DNA of 64,000 nt from Leifsonia poae (GCF_027921845.1 NZ_BSEN01000003.1:163701-227700), one strand, 5' to 3'; shown: positions 1 to 10,356, counted from the first letter of the stretch. Numbers and translations: made by a program. The notes: generated from the sequence alone by a model not told the origin.

Positions 1-24
1 CGCCGCGTAGGCGCGGGCCGCGCG

Positions 25-62
25 GCGCGCGGCGGGAGCGGCGCGCGGCGGGAGCGGCGCGC
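25..62. repeat. GC-only 16-bp tandem repeat
   Basis: A 16-bp unit (GCGCGCGGCGGGAGCG) is present in two full copies at 25-40 and 41-56, and a third copy starts at 57. It lies beyond the clpC terminator. No coding function is seen. Confidence 0.8.
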
Positions 63-90
63 CCCGCGAGCATGCCCCGCGGCACGCGAA

Positions 91-122
91 AGCGGGGCCG
101 CCTCCGAAGAGGCGGCCCCGCT
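91..122 (-). terminator. clpC transcription terminator hairpin
   Basis: A perfect 13-bp inverted repeat (91-103 with 110-122, loop of 6) lies 23 bp downstream of the clpC stop codon. Only a short T run follows on the minus strand, so it may be a weak-U intrinsic terminator, common in high-GC actinobacteria. Confidence 0.75.
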
Positions 123-144
123 CGTCGTACGACTCGAGCGCCGG

Positions 145-2670
145 TTAGTCGCTCGAGGCGGCCAGGTCGGGCGTCGCTGGGCCGGTGCCGAGGGCGGCCG
201 TGGCGTTGATGCCCGCGCCGACCGGCTCCTTGCGCGATTCGGTGGTGAACACGAACTCGCCGTCCTTGAAGTCGACGTGCACGTGGTCGCCCGCGTTCAG
301 CTCGCCGTGCAGGATGCGCTCGCTCAGGCGGTCCTCGATCTCGTGCTGCACCGCGCGGCGCAGCGGACGAGCTCCGAGCGTCGGGTCGAACCCGACCTCG
401 ATGAGGCGCTCCTTGGCGGCCTGCTCCAGCGTGATGGTCATGTCACGGTCGAGCAGTCGAGCCGACAGGCGCTTGATGAACAGGTCGACGATCTGCAGCA
501 GCTCGGGCTTCGACAGCTGCGGGAAGACGATGATCTCGTCGACACGGTTGAGGAACTCCGGCTTGAAGTTCTTCTTCAGCTCTTCGTAGACCTTGCCGCG
601 CATCCGGTCGTAACCGGTCTGCGGGTCGCCCTCGATCTGGAAGCCGACCGGGCCGCCGGAGATGTCCTTCGTACCGAGGTTGGTGGTCATGATGATCACG
701 GTGTTCTTGAAGTCGACCACGCGACCCTGGCCATCCGTCAGGCGTCCCTCCTCCAGAATCTGAAGCAGCGAGTTGAAGATGTCCGGGTGCGCCTTCTCGA
801 TCTCGTCGAACAGCACCACGCTGAACGGCTTGCGGCGCACCTTCTCGGTGAGCTGGCCGCCCTCTTCGAAGCCGACGAATCCGGGAGGGGCACCGAACAG
901 TCGCGAGACCGTGTGCTTCTCGCCGTACTCCGACATGTCGAGGGAGATCATGGCCGACTCGTCGTCGAACAGGAACTCGGCGAGCGCCTTGGCCAGCTCG
1001 GTCTTACCGACGCCGGTGGGGCCGGCGAAGATGAACGAACCGGAGGGGCGCTTCGGGTCCTTCAGACCGGCACGCGTGCGGCGGATGGTCTTGGAGAGCG
1101 CCGAGATGGCCTCCTCCTGACCGATGACGCGCTGGTGCAGTGCCTTCTCCATGAAGACGAGTCGAGCCGACTCCTCCTCGGTGAGCTTGAACACCGGGAT
1201 GCCCGTGGCCTGAGCCAGCACCTCGGCGATGAGACCCTCATCGACCTCGGCCGTGGTCTTCACGTCACCGGAACGCCACTGCTTCTCGAGGCGCAGGCGC
1301 TCTCCGAGGAGGTTCTTCTCCTCGTCGCGCAGCGATGCGGCCTTCTCGAAGTCCTGGTCTTCGATCGCGGCTTCTTTCTGCGAACGAACGGCGGCGATCT
1401 TGTCGTCGAACTCGCGCAGCTCCGGCGGAGCCGACAGGATCGACAGACGCAGGCGGGCGCCGGCCTCGTCGATCAGGTCGATGGCCTTGTCGGGCAGGAA
1501 GCGGTCCTGGATGTACCGGTCGGCGAGGTTGGCCGCCGAGACGATGGCGCCGTCGGTGATGGACACCTTGTGGTGCGCCTCGTAACGGTCGCGCAGCCCC
1601 TTGAGGATGTTGATCGTGTGCGGCAGCGACGGCTCGTTCACCTGGATCGGCTGGAAGCGGCGCTCGAGAGCGGCATCCTTCTCGAAGTGCTTGCGGTACT
1701 CGTCGAGCGTGGTCGCGCCGATGGTCTGCAGCTCACCACGGGCGAGCAGCGGCTTCAGGATGCTCGCCGCGTCGATCGCGCCCTCAGCGGCACCAGCACC
1801 CACCAGGGTGTGGATCTCGTCGATGAACGTGATGATGTCGCCGCGGGTGCGGATCTCCTTGGTGACCTTCTTCAGGCGCTCCTCGAAGTCACCGCGGTAG
1901 CGGGAGCCGGCGATCAGCGAACCGAGGTCGAGAGTGTAGAGCTGCTTGTCCTTCAGCGTCTCCGGAACGTCGCCGCGCACGATCGCCTGGGCGAGGCCTT
2001 CGACGACGGCGGTCTTGCCGACGCCGGGCTCGCCGATCAGCACGGGGTTGTTCTTGGAGCGTCGGGACAGGATCTGCATGACCCGCTCGATCTCCTTCTC
2101 GCGCCCGATCACGGGGTCGAGCTTGTTGTCCCGCGCCGCCTGCGTGAGGTTGCGGCCGAACTGGTCGAGGATCTGGCTGCCTGCCTGCGCGGTGGCCTGA
2201 TCGTTGCCTCCGACCTGGACCTGCTCCTTGCCCTGGTATCCGCTCAGGAGCTGGATGACCTGCTGGCGCACGCGGTTGAGGTCGGCGCCGAGCTTCACGA
2301 GCACCTGGGCGGCGACGCCCTCGCCCTCGCGGATCAGGCCGAGCAGGATGTGCTCCGTGCCGATGTAGTTGTGGCCGAGCTGCAGGGCCTCGCGAAGCGA
2401 AAGCTCCAGCACCTTCTTGGCGCGCGGCGTGAAGGGGATGTGGCCGGTCGGCTGCTGCTGACCCTGGCCGATGATGTCTTGAACCTGCTCGCGCACGGCA
2501 TCGAGGGAGATGCCGAGCGACTCGAGCGCCTTGGCCGCGACACCCTCACCCTCGTGAATCAGCCCGAGCAGGATGTGCTCAGTGCCGATGTAGTTGTGGT
2601 TGAGCATCTTGGCTTCTTCTTGTGCCAAGACGACGACGCGGCGGGCTCTATCGGTGAATCTCTCGAACAT
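145..2670 (-). CDS. clpC: ClpC AAA+ chaperone subunit of the Clp protease
   Basis: ATP-dependent unfoldase that feeds substrates to ClpP in the cytoplasm. The 841-residue protein has two N-terminal Clp_N repeats (about 1-145, each with an [12 protein letters not shown]-type segment). A first AAA+ module follows, with Walker A GEPGVGKT at 203-210, then a middle region with a UVR-like segment near 420-450. A second AAA+ module carries Walker A GPTGVGKT, and a C-terminal D2-small domain closes the protein. Length and order match actinobacterial ClpC (about 840 residues). I chose the ATG at 2670 because the protein then begins [10 protein letters not shown] as in other ClpC proteins and a GGAGGAG ribosome binding site lies just upstream. 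A GTG-type start at 2712 would add 14 unlikely residues. It stands alone with its own terminator. Confidence 0.98.
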   Translation of the reverse strand: MFERFTDRARRVVVLAQEEAKMLNHNYIGTEHILLGLIHEGEGVAAKALESLGISLDAVREQVQDIIGQGQQQPTGHIPFTPRAKKVLELSLREALQLGHNYIGTEHILLGLIREGEGVAAQVLVKLGADLNRVRQQVIQLLSGYQGKEQVQVGGNDQATAQAGSQILDQFGRNLTQAARDNKLDPVIGREKEIERVMQILSRRSKNNPVLIGEPGVGKTAVVEGLAQAIVRGDVPETLKDKQLYTLDLGSLIAGSRYRGDFEERLKKVTKEIRTRGDIITFIDEIHTLVGAGAAEGAIDAASILKPLLARGELQTIGATTLDEYRKHFEKDAALERRFQPIQVNEPSLPHTINILKGLRDRYEAHHKVSITDGAIVSAANLADRYIQDRFLPDKAIDLIDEAGARLRLSILSAPPELREFDDKIAAVRSQKEAAIEDQDFEKAASLRDEEKNLLGERLRLEKQWRSGDVKTTAEVDEGLIAEVLAQATGIPVFKLTEEESARLVFMEKALHQRVIGQEEAISALSKTIRRTRAGLKDPKRPSGSFIFAGPTGVGKTELAKALAEFLFDDESAMISLDMSEYGEKHTVSRLFGAPPGFVGFEEGGQLTEKVRRKPFSVVLFDEIEKAHPDIFNSLLQILEEGRLTDGQGRVVDFKNTVIIMTTNLGTKDISGGPVGFQIEGDPQTGYDRMRGKVYEELKKNFKPEFLNRVDEIIVFPQLSKPELLQIVDLFIKRLSARLLDRDMTITLEQAAKERLIEVGFDPTLGARPLRRAVQHEIEDRLSERILHGELNAGDHVHVDFKDGEFVFTTESRKEPVGAGINATAALGTGPATPDLAASSD

Positions 2671-2787
2671 GTCTACTCCTCCGGTGCCGTTGCAGGGTTG
2701 GCATCGATACAAAGAGAGTAACCACCGATGCGCGCCGATACTGCCCCTGTTCGCCGTGGGCGTGACGAGATCAGCGGATGCGCAGGA

Positions 2788-3246
2788 TCAGCCGGGCAGG
2801 CCGGGCAACGTCAGCGTGGAGTCCGGCAGCTTCACCGTCACATCCGAGGTGGTGGTGATGCCGCTCGGGGTGCGGAACACGGTCGTGTAGGGGACGTAGT
2901 CGCGGGTGCACACACCGCCCGGCGCCGGAGCGAGGGTCGCCTTCAGCTGGTTGCTCGCGACGGTCGACACCGACGCGATCTTCGGCGGGCAGCTCGAGCT
3001 GCCGTAGAGCGTGATGGCGAACTGCTGGCCGTTCTTCATCCACACGGCGTAGGCGGCGCCTCCCGCACTGCTGGCCGGCGCCTCGACGCCTTTCGGCTCC
3101 CCCGCGTACTGGTCGATCGGCTTGTTCGACGCGGTCGAGCATCCGGCCAGCGCGAGCGAGACGAGCAGCACTCCCGCGGCCGCGAACGGCAGACGGACCC
3201 GGGCGGCGGAACGGGCGGGGGCGGGAGTCGAGATCACGGGACCCAT
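2788..3246 (-). CDS. Predicted lipoprotein, function unknown
   Basis: Short secreted lipoprotein of about 152 residues. The N-terminus has a basic stretch, a hydrophobic segment and a lipobox ending LALAGC, so it should be lipidated and anchored outside the cytoplasmic membrane. The mature part is Ser/Thr/Pro/Gly-rich with two further cysteines (in SSCPP and GGVCT) that may form a disulfide. No enzyme motif is visible. The ATG at 3246 places the signal peptide properly; an in-frame start at 3264 would add six residues. It is divergent from the pirin gene with only about 50 bp between them, which must hold both promoters. Confidence 0.75.
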   Translation of the reverse strand: MGPVISTPAPARSAARVRLPFAAAGVLLVSLALAGCSTASNKPIDQYAGEPKGVEAPASSAGGAAYAVWMKNGQQFAITLYGSSSCPPKIASVSTVASNQLKATLAPAPGGVCTRDYVPYTTVFRTPSGITTTSDVTVKLPDSTLTLPGLPG

Positions 3247-3295
3247 TCTAGAAAGCCAGGCCACCGGGTGCCTGAGTGCGACTTAGGATGCTCGT

Positions 3296-4276
3296 GTGAG
3301 CAACCTGGAGCGCGACCCGGCGGAACTGCTCGTCGACGGCGGAACGCTGACGACCGAGTCGCCTGTGGAGATCCTCGAACCGCGCGATGTGCCGCTCGGC
3401 GGCCCCCGCGCCATGAACGTTCGCCGCACGCTCCCCCAGCGACGGCGCTCGCTGATCGGCGGCTGGTGCTTCATCGATCACTACGGCCCCGACGACGTGT
3501 CGGCGACCGGCGGGATGCGCGTCCCACCGCATCCGCACACCGGGCTGCAGACGGTGAGCTGGCTCTTCGAGGGCGAGATCGAGCACCGCGACAGCGTGGG
3601 AACGCACGAACTCGTGCGACCGGGCGAGCTCAACCTGATGACGGCCGGCCGCGGCATCAGCCACTCGGAGGTGTCGACGCCGGGCACCGCGCGGCTGCAC
3701 GGCGTGCAGCTGTGGGTGGCGCTCCCGGCGGCGACGCGCGATGTCGCTCCGTTCTTCGAGCATCATGTGCCGCTGGCGACGCGACTCGGCGCGGCCGAGG
3801 TGCGCGCCTTCGTCGGCGCGCTCGCCGGCAGCGGGACGGATGCGTCGATGTTCAGCCCGCTGCTGGGTGCGCAACTGACGGTCCCGGCCGGATCGACGGT
3901 GGAGGTGCCCCTCGACGGATCGTTCGAGCACGGCATCCTGGTCGATGCCGGCGCCGTGACGGTCGCGGGTGTCGACGTGCCTGTCAACCACCTCGCCTAC
4001 CTGTGCCCCGGCCGGTCGTCGGTCGAGCTGACCGCCGGCGACACGGATGCCCGGCTCATCCTGCTCGGGGGTGAACCGCTGGGCGAGCAGATCGTGATGT
4101 GGTGGAACTTCATCGGCCGCAGCCACGACGACATCGTGCAGTATCGCGCCCAGTGGCAGGCCGACGTGATCGCCGGCGACGATCCGGCCGGCCGGTTCGG
4201 CGAGGTGACCGGCTATGACGGGTCGCCCCTCCCGGCGCCCGAGCTGCCGACGGTGCGACTCAAGCCGCGCGGCTGA
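3296..4276 (+). CDS. Pirin family protein
   Basis: Bicupin protein of 326 residues. The N-terminal cupin carries the pirin metal-ligand set: His79 and His81 in PHPHTG, and His123 and Glu125 in GISHSEV. The C-terminal cupin (about 190-290) is less conserved, as usual. Pirins are non-heme iron proteins; some have quercetinase activity and others act as redox-sensing partners, so the substrate cannot be read from sequence. The start is GTG at 3296. The gene converges with the cardiolipin-synthase-type gene on the other strand. Confidence 0.9.
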   Translation: MSNLERDPAELLVDGGTLTTESPVEILEPRDVPLGGPRAMNVRRTLPQRRRSLIGGWCFIDHYGPDDVSATGGMRVPPHPHTGLQTVSWLFEGEIEHRDSVGTHELVRPGELNLMTAGRGISHSEVSTPGTARLHGVQLWVALPAATRDVAPFFEHHVPLATRLGAAEVRAFVGALAGSGTDASMFSPLLGAQLTVPAGSTVEVPLDGSFEHGILVDAGAVTVAGVDVPVNHLAYLCPGRSSVELTAGDTDARLILLGGEPLGEQIVMWWNFIGRSHDDIVQYRAQWQADVIAGDDPAGRFGEVTGYDGSPLPAPELPTVRLKPRG

Positions 4277-4303
4277 CGCCTCCCGTCGAGGGCGGCAGGT
4301 GCC

Positions 4304-5767
4304 CTACTGGAGGGCTGAGGTGAGCCGCGCGAGGTTGTCGAGCACGGTCGAGCGCAGTGGCTGCTTCATCCACTCGTCGAGCGTGAGCTCCTTGCTGTCG
4401 CGGCGGTAGCCGTCTTCGACCGCGCGCATCTCGTCGACGAACGAGCGCCCGCGCACCATCAGCGAGACCTCCATGTTCAGCTGGAACGAGCGCATGTCCA
4501 TGTTGCTCGAGCCGATCACCGCGACGTCGTCGTCGATCGTGAAGTGCTTCGCGTGCAGGATGTACGGCTTCTTGTACATCCAGATCCGCACGCCGGCGCG
4601 CAGCAGGGCCTCGTAGTACGACCGCTGCGCGTGGTACACGAGCGCCTGGTCGCCGATCTCCGACACGAACAGGTCGACCTTGATACCGCGCTGCACGGCG
4701 GTCGTGATCGCCATCAGCATCGACTCGTCGGGCACGAAGTACGGCGACGTGATGACGATGCGCTCCTGCGCGTAGTACAGCAGCGCGAGGAACAGCCGCA
4801 GGTTGTTCTCGCCGCGGAATCCGGGACCGCTCGGCACCACCTGGGCGTCCAGGGAGTCCGTCGTCAGCTCGGCGGTGATCGGCTCCGTCTCGCGGCGCAG
4901 GAGTTCGTCGGTCTCGCTGTACCAGTCGGTGATGAAGATCGCGTTGAGACCGGCGACGATCGGGCCCTCGAGCCGAACGATCAGCTCTTTCCACTTCAGG
5001 CCGCGGCGGATGTTCGACTTCTTGTTGTAGCTGCGGTCGATCACGTTCTGCGAGCCCATGAATCCGACGGCGCCGTCGACGATGAGCAGCTTGCGGTGGT
5101 TGCGCAGGTCGGGGCGCTGGTACTTGCCCTTGAACGGCTGTACCGGGAGCATGAGCTGCCACTTGGCGCCCATCTCCGTGAGGCGCTTGATCGTGTGCTT
5201 GTAGTCACGCGTGCGCAGCGAGGCGATGTGGTCGAGCAGCACACGCACGGTGACGCCCCGCTTGACCGCCGCCTCCAGCGCATCGAAGAACGGCTTGGTG
5301 GTCTGGTCGCAGGTCAGGATGTAGAACTCGACGTGCACGTACTTGCGCGCCTTGTTCACTTCGTCGGTCATCGCGTCGAGCGAACCCTGGTAGTCGCCGT
5401 TGAGCGTTGCGCTGTTGCCGCCGACGAGCGGCATCGCCCCGAGGTTGCGGTTCAGCTCGACGACCGACTCGAGCCAGGGCGGCCACGGGTGGTCGCGGCT
5501 GACCCGCTCGATACCCTCCGTGCTGTCGATGATGAAGCGGTTGATCTCGTCCTGCTTGGTCCGCCGGCTCTTCGGGAGCTTGTAGCTGCCGATCAGCAGG
5601 AAGAACAGCACGCCGAGGTACGGGATCAGGAAGATGGCGAGCAGCCAGGCCGTGGCCGAGGTCGGCTTGCGGTTGCGGGGAACGATGATGACGGCGATGA
5701 CGCGGATCACGAAGTCGACGAGCAACGCCAAGCCCACGATCAACGTCGGGAGGAGTCCAGCGTCCAT
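4304..5767 (-). CDS. cls: Cardiolipin synthase-type phospholipase D family protein
   Basis: Membrane enzyme expected to transfer a phosphatidyl group to make cardiolipin or a related phospholipid. The 487-residue protein has two N-terminal transmembrane helices (about 8-28 and 40-61, PLDc_N type). Two PLD catalytic HKD motifs follow: His224-Arg-Lys226 with Asp231, and His405-Ala-Lys407 with Asp412. Both are intact and the length fits bacterial Cls. ATG start at 5767. It converges with the pirin gene. Actinobacteria can also make cardiolipin with a CDP-alcohol transferase, so the lipid product is inferred. Confidence 0.9.
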   Translation of the reverse strand: MDAGLLPTLIVGLALLVDFVIRVIAVIIVPRNRKPTSATAWLLAIFLIPYLGVLFFLLIGSYKLPKSRRTKQDEINRFIIDSTEGIERVSRDHPWPPWLESVVELNRNLGAMPLVGGNSATLNGDYQGSLDAMTDEVNKARKYVHVEFYILTCDQTTKPFFDALEAAVKRGVTVRVLLDHIASLRTRDYKHTIKRLTEMGAKWQLMLPVQPFKGKYQRPDLRNHRKLLIVDGAVGFMGSQNVIDRSYNKKSNIRRGLKWKELIVRLEGPIVAGLNAIFITDWYSETDELLRRETEPITAELTTDSLDAQVVPSGPGFRGENNLRLFLALLYYAQERIVITSPYFVPDESMLMAITTAVQRGIKVDLFVSEIGDQALVYHAQRSYYEALLRAGVRIWMYKKPYILHAKHFTIDDDVAVIGSSNMDMRSFQLNMEVSLMVRGRSFVDEMRAVEDGYRRDSKELTLDEWMKQPLRSTVLDNLARLTSALQ

Positions 5768-5869
5768 CGGCGCGAGTCCCCTCTGTCAGCCATTCCGAAC
5801 GATGTGGCTCACGCCAGGCGCGAACCACACATCGCTACCGTAGCGAAATCGCGGCGCGAACGTGCGCAG

Positions 5870-6043
5870 CTACGGCTTCTGCGGCAGGCCGCGGCGTGCG
5901 CGCTCTTCGGCCTCGAGGCGCGAATACGCCTTGCGCTCGGTGCGGTCGGCTCGAATGATCGCGCGCATGATCACCCAGAAGAGCAGCCCGACGAGAACGG
6001 TCGGTGCGAGTGACCACACGATGCCAGCGACGACGTCATTCAT
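5870..6043 (-). CDS. Small single-pass membrane protein
   Basis: A 57-residue protein starting MNDVVAGIVW, with one transmembrane segment (about 5-28) and a highly charged, Arg/Glu-rich C-terminal tail with RTERKAYSRLEAEE. I chose the ATG at 6043. A longer in-frame reading to 6151 would run into the sequence coding the first helix of the divergent CtaG-like protein. Similar small proteins occur in Microbacteriaceae without known function. Confidence 0.65.
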   Translation of the reverse strand: MNDVVAGIVWSLAPTVLVGLLFWVIMRAIIRADRTERKAYSRLEAEERARRGLPQKP

Positions 6044-6152
6044 AACCTGATAATGGTAACGCCCCCAGCTGTGAACGGAGTTCATCACGCCCCCCATCCA
6101 GACCTTCCTGACGACCTGGAGCTTCGACCCCGTCGCCTTCGCCGCGATCATC

Positions 6153-6968
6153 GTGTCCGGCGGTCTCTATCTCGCGGGCATCCTGTCACTGCGACGGCGG
6201 GGCCACCGATGGCCGCTGCGGCCGACCATCCTGTTCTTCGCGCTGGGCCTCGGTTCGTACGCGTGGATCTCGTTCGGCTTCCTCGGTGCATACAGCAGCG
6301 AGCTGCGCTGGGCGTTCACGACCCGCATCGCCCTGCTCCTGTTCGCCGTGCCGGGCCTCATCAGCCTCGGCCTGCCGATCGCCCTCGCGCGCACCGCCCT
6401 GAGCGGGCGGCCACGGCGGTTCGCAGATTCGGTTCTCGGCTCCCGCCTCGTCCGCCTGTTCGGCAACGCCATCTTCGCGCCGCTGTTCGCCTGCGCCGTC
6501 TTCCTCGTCTTCCTGACGCCCGCCGCGGCGATCCTGCGCGACAGCCCGTGGTCGGAATGGACGATCACCCTGCTAGCACCGCTGGCGGGCATCCTGATGG
6601 TGCTGCCGATCGCGGCGCACTCGGTGATCCGAACCGGGTTCTTCATCACGATCGAGTTCCTGCTCGCCTTCGTCGAGATGCTGCTCGACGCGGTGCCAGG
6701 GCTCCTGCTGCGGCTCAACGACGGCATCCTCGATCACGCTCCCGCGATCATCGGACGGCTGCCGATCTGGTTCCCGACGGCGCAGCACGACCAGCACCTC
6801 TCGGGCGACTTCCTGTGGTTCATCGCGGAGATCGCCGACGTTCCCGTGCTGATCTTCCTCTTCGTGCGCTGGATGCGCAGCGATCACCGCGAGAGCAGGA
6901 AGATGGACGAGCTCACCGACGAGCAGATGGAGGAGCTGACCCAGGCGCACCTGCGCCAGCACCACTGA
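6153..6968 (+). CDS. CtaG-type cytochrome c oxidase assembly membrane protein (5' end uncertain)
   Basis: Polytopic membrane protein of the Caa3_CtaG family, thought to help insert copper into cytochrome c oxidase. At least 271 residues with about seven hydrophobic segments; it has the family-typical LYLAGILSLRRRG near the N-terminus, and the acidic C-terminal tail ends LTQAHLRQHH. The first canonical start, GTG at 6153, cuts the first transmembrane helix. The same frame stays open upstream to a TGA at 6072-6074 and encodes FLTTWSFDPVAFAAII, which looks like the family N-terminus, but that stretch has no ATG, GTG or TTG. The true start may be non-canonical, or there may be an error in this region. 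The gene is divergent from the small membrane protein. Confidence 0.8.
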   Translation: MSGGLYLAGILSLRRRGHRWPLRPTILFFALGLGSYAWISFGFLGAYSSELRWAFTTRIALLLFAVPGLISLGLPIALARTALSGRPRRFADSVLGSRLVRLFGNAIFAPLFACAVFLVFLTPAAAILRDSPWSEWTITLLAPLAGILMVLPIAAHSVIRTGFFITIEFLLAFVEMLLDAVPGLLLRLNDGILDHAPAIIGRLPIWFPTAQHDQHLSGDFLWFIAEIADVPVLIFLFVRWMRSDHRESRKMDELTDEQMEELTQAHLRQHH

Positions 6969-7016
6969 AGCCGGTAACTCGGGCCCGGTTGATCGGGGCC
7001 GGTTACGTGAGGCCGG

Positions 7017-8531
7017 TTACTTGACCAGCGGGAACAGGATCGTCTCGCGGATGCCCAGACCGGTCAGCGCCATCAGCAGCCGGTCGATGCCCATGCCCAT
7101 GCCGCCCGACGGCGGCATGCCGAACTCGAGCGCCCGCAGGAATTCCTCGTCGAGGCGCATGGCCTCGCCGTCGCCGGCCGCGGCGAGCTTGGCCTGCTCG
7201 ACGAACCGCTCGCGCTGGACGACCGGGTCGACGAGCTCCGAGTATCCGGTCGCCAGTTCGAAGCCGCGGACGTAGAGGTCCCACTTCTCCACGACACCCT
7301 CGCGCGAGCGGTGGGCGCGTACGAGCGGGCTCGTGTCCACCGGGAAGTCGAGCACGAACGTCGGCCGCACCAGGTTCCCCTTGACGAAGTGCTCCCACAG
7401 CTCCTCGACGTACTTGCCGGGCAGGGGGTGCTCGATCTCGATGCCCTCCTGGGCCGCGATCTCGCGCAGTCGCACCATCGGGGTCTCGGGCGTGATCGGC
7501 TCGCCGACGGCATCCGACAGGCTGTCGTACATCCGGATGCGGTCCCATTCGCCGCCCAGGTCGTATTCGGTGCCGTCCGCCCAGGTGACGACGTGCGAGC
7601 CGCTGATGGCCTTCGCCGCGTTCTGGATCAGCGTCTGGGTCAGGTCGGCGATCGAGTTGTAGTCGCCGTACGCCTGGTAGGCCTCGAGCATGGCGAACTC
7701 CGGCGAGTGCGTGGAGTCCGCGCCCTCGTTGCGGAAGTTGCGGTTGATCTCGAAGACGTGGTCGATGCCGCCGACGACGGCGCGCTTGAGGTACAGCTCC
7801 GGCGCGATCCGCAGGAACAGGTCGGTGTCGAAGGCATTGGAGTGCGTGACGAACGGACGCGCCGACGCACCGCCGTGCATGGTCTGCAGCATCGGGGTCT
7901 CGACCTCGACGAAGTCGCGCTCGGCGAAGGTGCGGCGCAGGCTGGCGACGGCCTTGGCGCGGTTGAGCACGTTGGCACGCGCCTGTTCGCGGGCGATCAG
8001 GTCGAGGTAGCGGTTTCGCACGCGCGTCTCTTCGCTGAGCTCGTTGTGCAGGTTCGGCAGCGGCAGGATCGCCTTGGCGGCGATGGCCCACTCCGCCACC
8101 ATGATCGAGAGCTCACCACGGCGGCTCGAGATGACCTCGCCGGACGCGAACACGTGGTCGCCGAGGTCGACGAGTTCCTTCCAGGAGTCGAGCGACTCCT
8201 GCCCGACGGCCGCGAGCGAGACCATCACCTGGATGCGCGTGCCGTCGCCCGACTGCAGCACCGCGAAGCAGAGCTTGCCGGTGTTGCGCAGGAACACGAC
8301 GCGCCCGGCCACACCGACGACCTCGCCCGACGTCTCGTCGGCCGCCAGGTGCCCCCACTTCTCACGCACCGCCGGGATGGTCGTCGTCACCGGCACAGAG
8401 ACCGGGTACGCGCCGCCGGCCGGCGTCGCCGCCTCGTCGATCAGACGCTCGCGCTTGGCCAGGCGAACCGCCTTCTGCTCGCTGATCTCGTCATCAGTGA
8501 GTTCAGGCTCGGTGGTCTGCGCGTCGCTCAT
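7017..8531 (-). CDS. lysS: Lysyl-tRNA synthetase, class II
   Basis: Charges tRNA-Lys. The 504-residue protein has an N-terminal OB-fold anticodon-binding domain (about 60-175) and a class II catalytic core. Motif 2 lies around [12 protein letters not shown] and motif 3 is the C-terminal [11 protein letters not shown]. The N-terminal extension is acidic and Gln/Glu-rich. ATG start at 8531. It follows panC by 33 bp at the downstream end of the long minus-strand gene cluster. Just past the stop are two copies of GGCCGGTTAC (6999-7008 and 7011-7020) but no clear terminator hairpin. Confidence 0.97.
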   Translation of the reverse strand: MSDAQTTEPELTDDEISEQKAVRLAKRERLIDEAATPAGGAYPVSVPVTTTIPAVREKWGHLAADETSGEVVGVAGRVVFLRNTGKLCFAVLQSGDGTRIQVMVSLAAVGQESLDSWKELVDLGDHVFASGEVISSRRGELSIMVAEWAIAAKAILPLPNLHNELSEETRVRNRYLDLIAREQARANVLNRAKAVASLRRTFAERDFVEVETPMLQTMHGGASARPFVTHSNAFDTDLFLRIAPELYLKRAVVGGIDHVFEINRNFRNEGADSTHSPEFAMLEAYQAYGDYNSIADLTQTLIQNAAKAISGSHVVTWADGTEYDLGGEWDRIRMYDSLSDAVGEPITPETPMVRLREIAAQEGIEIEHPLPGKYVEELWEHFVKGNLVRPTFVLDFPVDTSPLVRAHRSREGVVEKWDLYVRGFELATGYSELVDPVVQRERFVEQAKLAAAGDGEAMRLDEEFLRALEFGMPPSGGMGMGIDRLLMALTGLGIRETILFPLVK

Positions 8532-8564
8532 GTGCGTCTTTCGTTCAGGGAGGCTGGTGGCGGA

Positions 8565-9440
8565 TCAGGGGATGCTGATGCGTTCGTTGTCGATGAGCCT
8601 GGTGGTTCCGAAGCGGGCGGCGACGAGCACGACGGCGGGGCCGTGGTGACCGGCGTCGACGGCGAGGAAGGTCTCCGGATCGACGACAACGAGATAGTCC
8701 AGCTTAACGGCTGGCTCCGCGTCGATGCGCGCCTGGGCGGCGGCGGCCACGGCGTCGGCGCCCTGTGCGGCGGCGGCCTCAGCGGCGGCGAGCGCCTGCG
8801 ACAGCACGACGGCGGCGGCCCGGTCGTCGGCGCCCAGGTAGCGGTTGCGGCTCGAGAGCGCGAGACCGTCGGCCTCGCGCACGGTGTCGACGACGGCGAT
8901 CGTGACCGGGAGGTTCAGGTCGCGCACCATACGGCCGACGAGGTGCACCTGCTGGGCATCCTTCTGCCCGAACACGGCGACGTCGGGCGCGACGATGTTG
9001 AGCAGTTTCGCGACGACGGTGAGCATCCCGTCGAAGTGCCCCGGGCGCACAGCGCCCTCGTAGAGTGCCGCGACGGGGCCGGCGGCGACGCGGGTCTCCG
9101 ACGGGCCGTACGGGTACATCTCGTCCACCGACGGCGCGAAGACGATGTCGGCGAGTCCGTCGAGGGCGGCGACGTCGGCGTCGAGGGTGCGGGGGTAGCG
9201 GTCAAGATCCTCACCGGCGCTGAACTGGAGCGGGTTGACGAAGATCGAGACGACGACGATGCCTCCGAGGTCGCGCGCACGTGAGACGAGCTGAAGGTGG
9301 CCGTCGTGCAGGGCGCCCATGGTCGGCACGAACACCACACGCGAGGCGGGGGCGTCGGAGCTGCCCTCGCGCACGGCGGACTCACGGGCCGACGCGAGCG
9401 TCGAGCGCAGTTCGGCGATGGTGGAAACGACCTGAGGCAT
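8565..9440 (-). CDS. panC: Pantothenate synthetase
   Basis: Condenses pantoate and beta-alanine with ATP to make pantothenate, the precursor of CoA. The 291-residue protein contains the HIGH-like nucleotide motif in MGALHDGH (41-48) and the conserved SSRNRYL segment at the KMSKS-equivalent position, with FGQKDAQQ between them. It lies 61 bp downstream of the DUF2520 protein gene and 33 bp upstream of lysS, so it is probably part of the same transcript. Confidence 0.97.
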   Translation of the reverse strand: MPQVVSTIAELRSTLASARESAVREGSSDAPASRVVFVPTMGALHDGHLQLVSRARDLGGIVVVSIFVNPLQFSAGEDLDRYPRTLDADVAALDGLADIVFAPSVDEMYPYGPSETRVAAGPVAALYEGAVRPGHFDGMLTVVAKLLNIVAPDVAVFGQKDAQQVHLVGRMVRDLNLPVTIAVVDTVREADGLALSSRNRYLGADDRAAAVVLSQALAAAEAAAAQGADAVAAAAQARIDAEPAVKLDYLVVVDPETFLAVDAGHHGPAVVLVAARFGTTRLIDNERISIP

Positions 9441-9501
9441 CTGCTCCCCTACGATCGCCGCACCCCAGCGGGGCGCTCACGAAGACGACCGGACATCCAG
9501 G

Positions 9502-10356
9502 CTACTCGTCGTCGTCGCGCCCGTCGTCGCGCCCGAGGTCGCGCCCGTCCTCGCGCCCGAGGTTTCCGCCCGTACCGTCATCGCCGTCGTCATCGCCGTC
9601 GTCGAACGGCAGCCCGAACGCTCCGAGTCCGCCGCGCGAGCCGTCGAGCACGCTCCCCACGTCGAGCATGCCGGCCGGCGTCGCATGCGTGAGGGCGTTG
9701 TCGACGGCCGAACGCACCAGCGAGCTGAGGAAGCCACCGGCGTTCTCCACGCCGATCCCGCGCAGGATGCCCGTCGATTGCTCCACGATGGCGCGCGAGA
9801 ACGAGGTCGCGGTCGCGATGGCCTCGGCGTAAGCGGCCCGGTCGGCCTCCGCGATCACCACGGGTTCGCCGCCCATCTCGACGACGAGCGCCTGGGCGAT
9901 CGGCAGCACCGGGCCCGGCGCGGTGACGGCGAAATAGCTCTCTGCGAGTCGGGCGAGGTCGAGGCTGGTGCCGGTGAACTCGAGCGCCGGATGCACGGCC
10001 AGTGGGATCGCGCCCGCAGCGGCCGCCGGGGCCAGCACGCCGACGCCGAACCCCGGAGCCGTGTGCAGCACGATCTGCCCGGGCTGCCAGGTTCCCGTCG
10101 CGGCGAGGCCCGCGACCAGCGCAGGCAGCTCGTCGTCGGGCACCGCGATGATGACGAGTTCGCTGCGCTCGACGATCGTCGGCACGTCCAGGATCGGCAC
10201 GGCGGGCAGCAGCGCTCCCGCCCGCTCCCTGCTGGCCTGGGAAACGGCCGAGATGCCGACCACCGCGTGACCGGCGCCGGCGAGGGCGGCTCCCAGGATG
10301 GGGCCGACGCGCCCTGCTCCGATGATGCCGAGTCCGAGGCGTCCTGATCGCTCCAT
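9502..10356 (-). CDS. Rossmann-like DUF2520 dehydrogenase-type protein
   Basis: A 284-residue protein with an N-terminal NAD(P)-binding Rossmann fold (GIIGAGRVGPILG near 10-22, then IIAVPDDELP) and a helical C-terminal DUF2520 domain. The fold resembles ketopantoate reductases and pyrroline-5-carboxylate reductases. Its place directly before panC fits a role near pantothenate synthesis, but the substrate is not known. The ATG at 10356 overlaps the upstream stop codon by one base (TGATG), so translation is probably coupled. The last 30 residues are a low-complexity Asp/Gly/Arg tail rich in DDGD and GRDDGRD repeats. Confidence 0.85.
   Translation of the reverse strand: MERSGRLGLGIIGAGRVGPILGAALAGAGHAVVGISAVSQASRERAGALLPAVPILDVPTIVERSELVIIAVPDDELPALVAGLAATGTWQPGQIVLHTAPGFGVGVLAPAAAAGAIPLAVHPALEFTGTSLDLARLAESYFAVTAPGPVLPIAQALVVEMGGEPVVIAEADRAAYAEAIATATSFSRAIVEQSTGILRGIGVENAGGFLSSLVRSAVDNALTHATPAGMLDVGSVLDGSRGGLGAFGLPFDDGDDDGDDGTGGNLGREDGRDLGRDDGRDDDE

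Noticed and set aside
277-2721. Long plus-strand open frame (814 codons) across clpC
   Set aside because: Antisense shadow of clpC caused by high GC third positions; no family features and poor amino-acid composition.
6999-7020. Terminator after lysS
   Set aside because: The repeated GGCCGGTTAC units are direct repeats, not an inverted repeat, and no T run follows.
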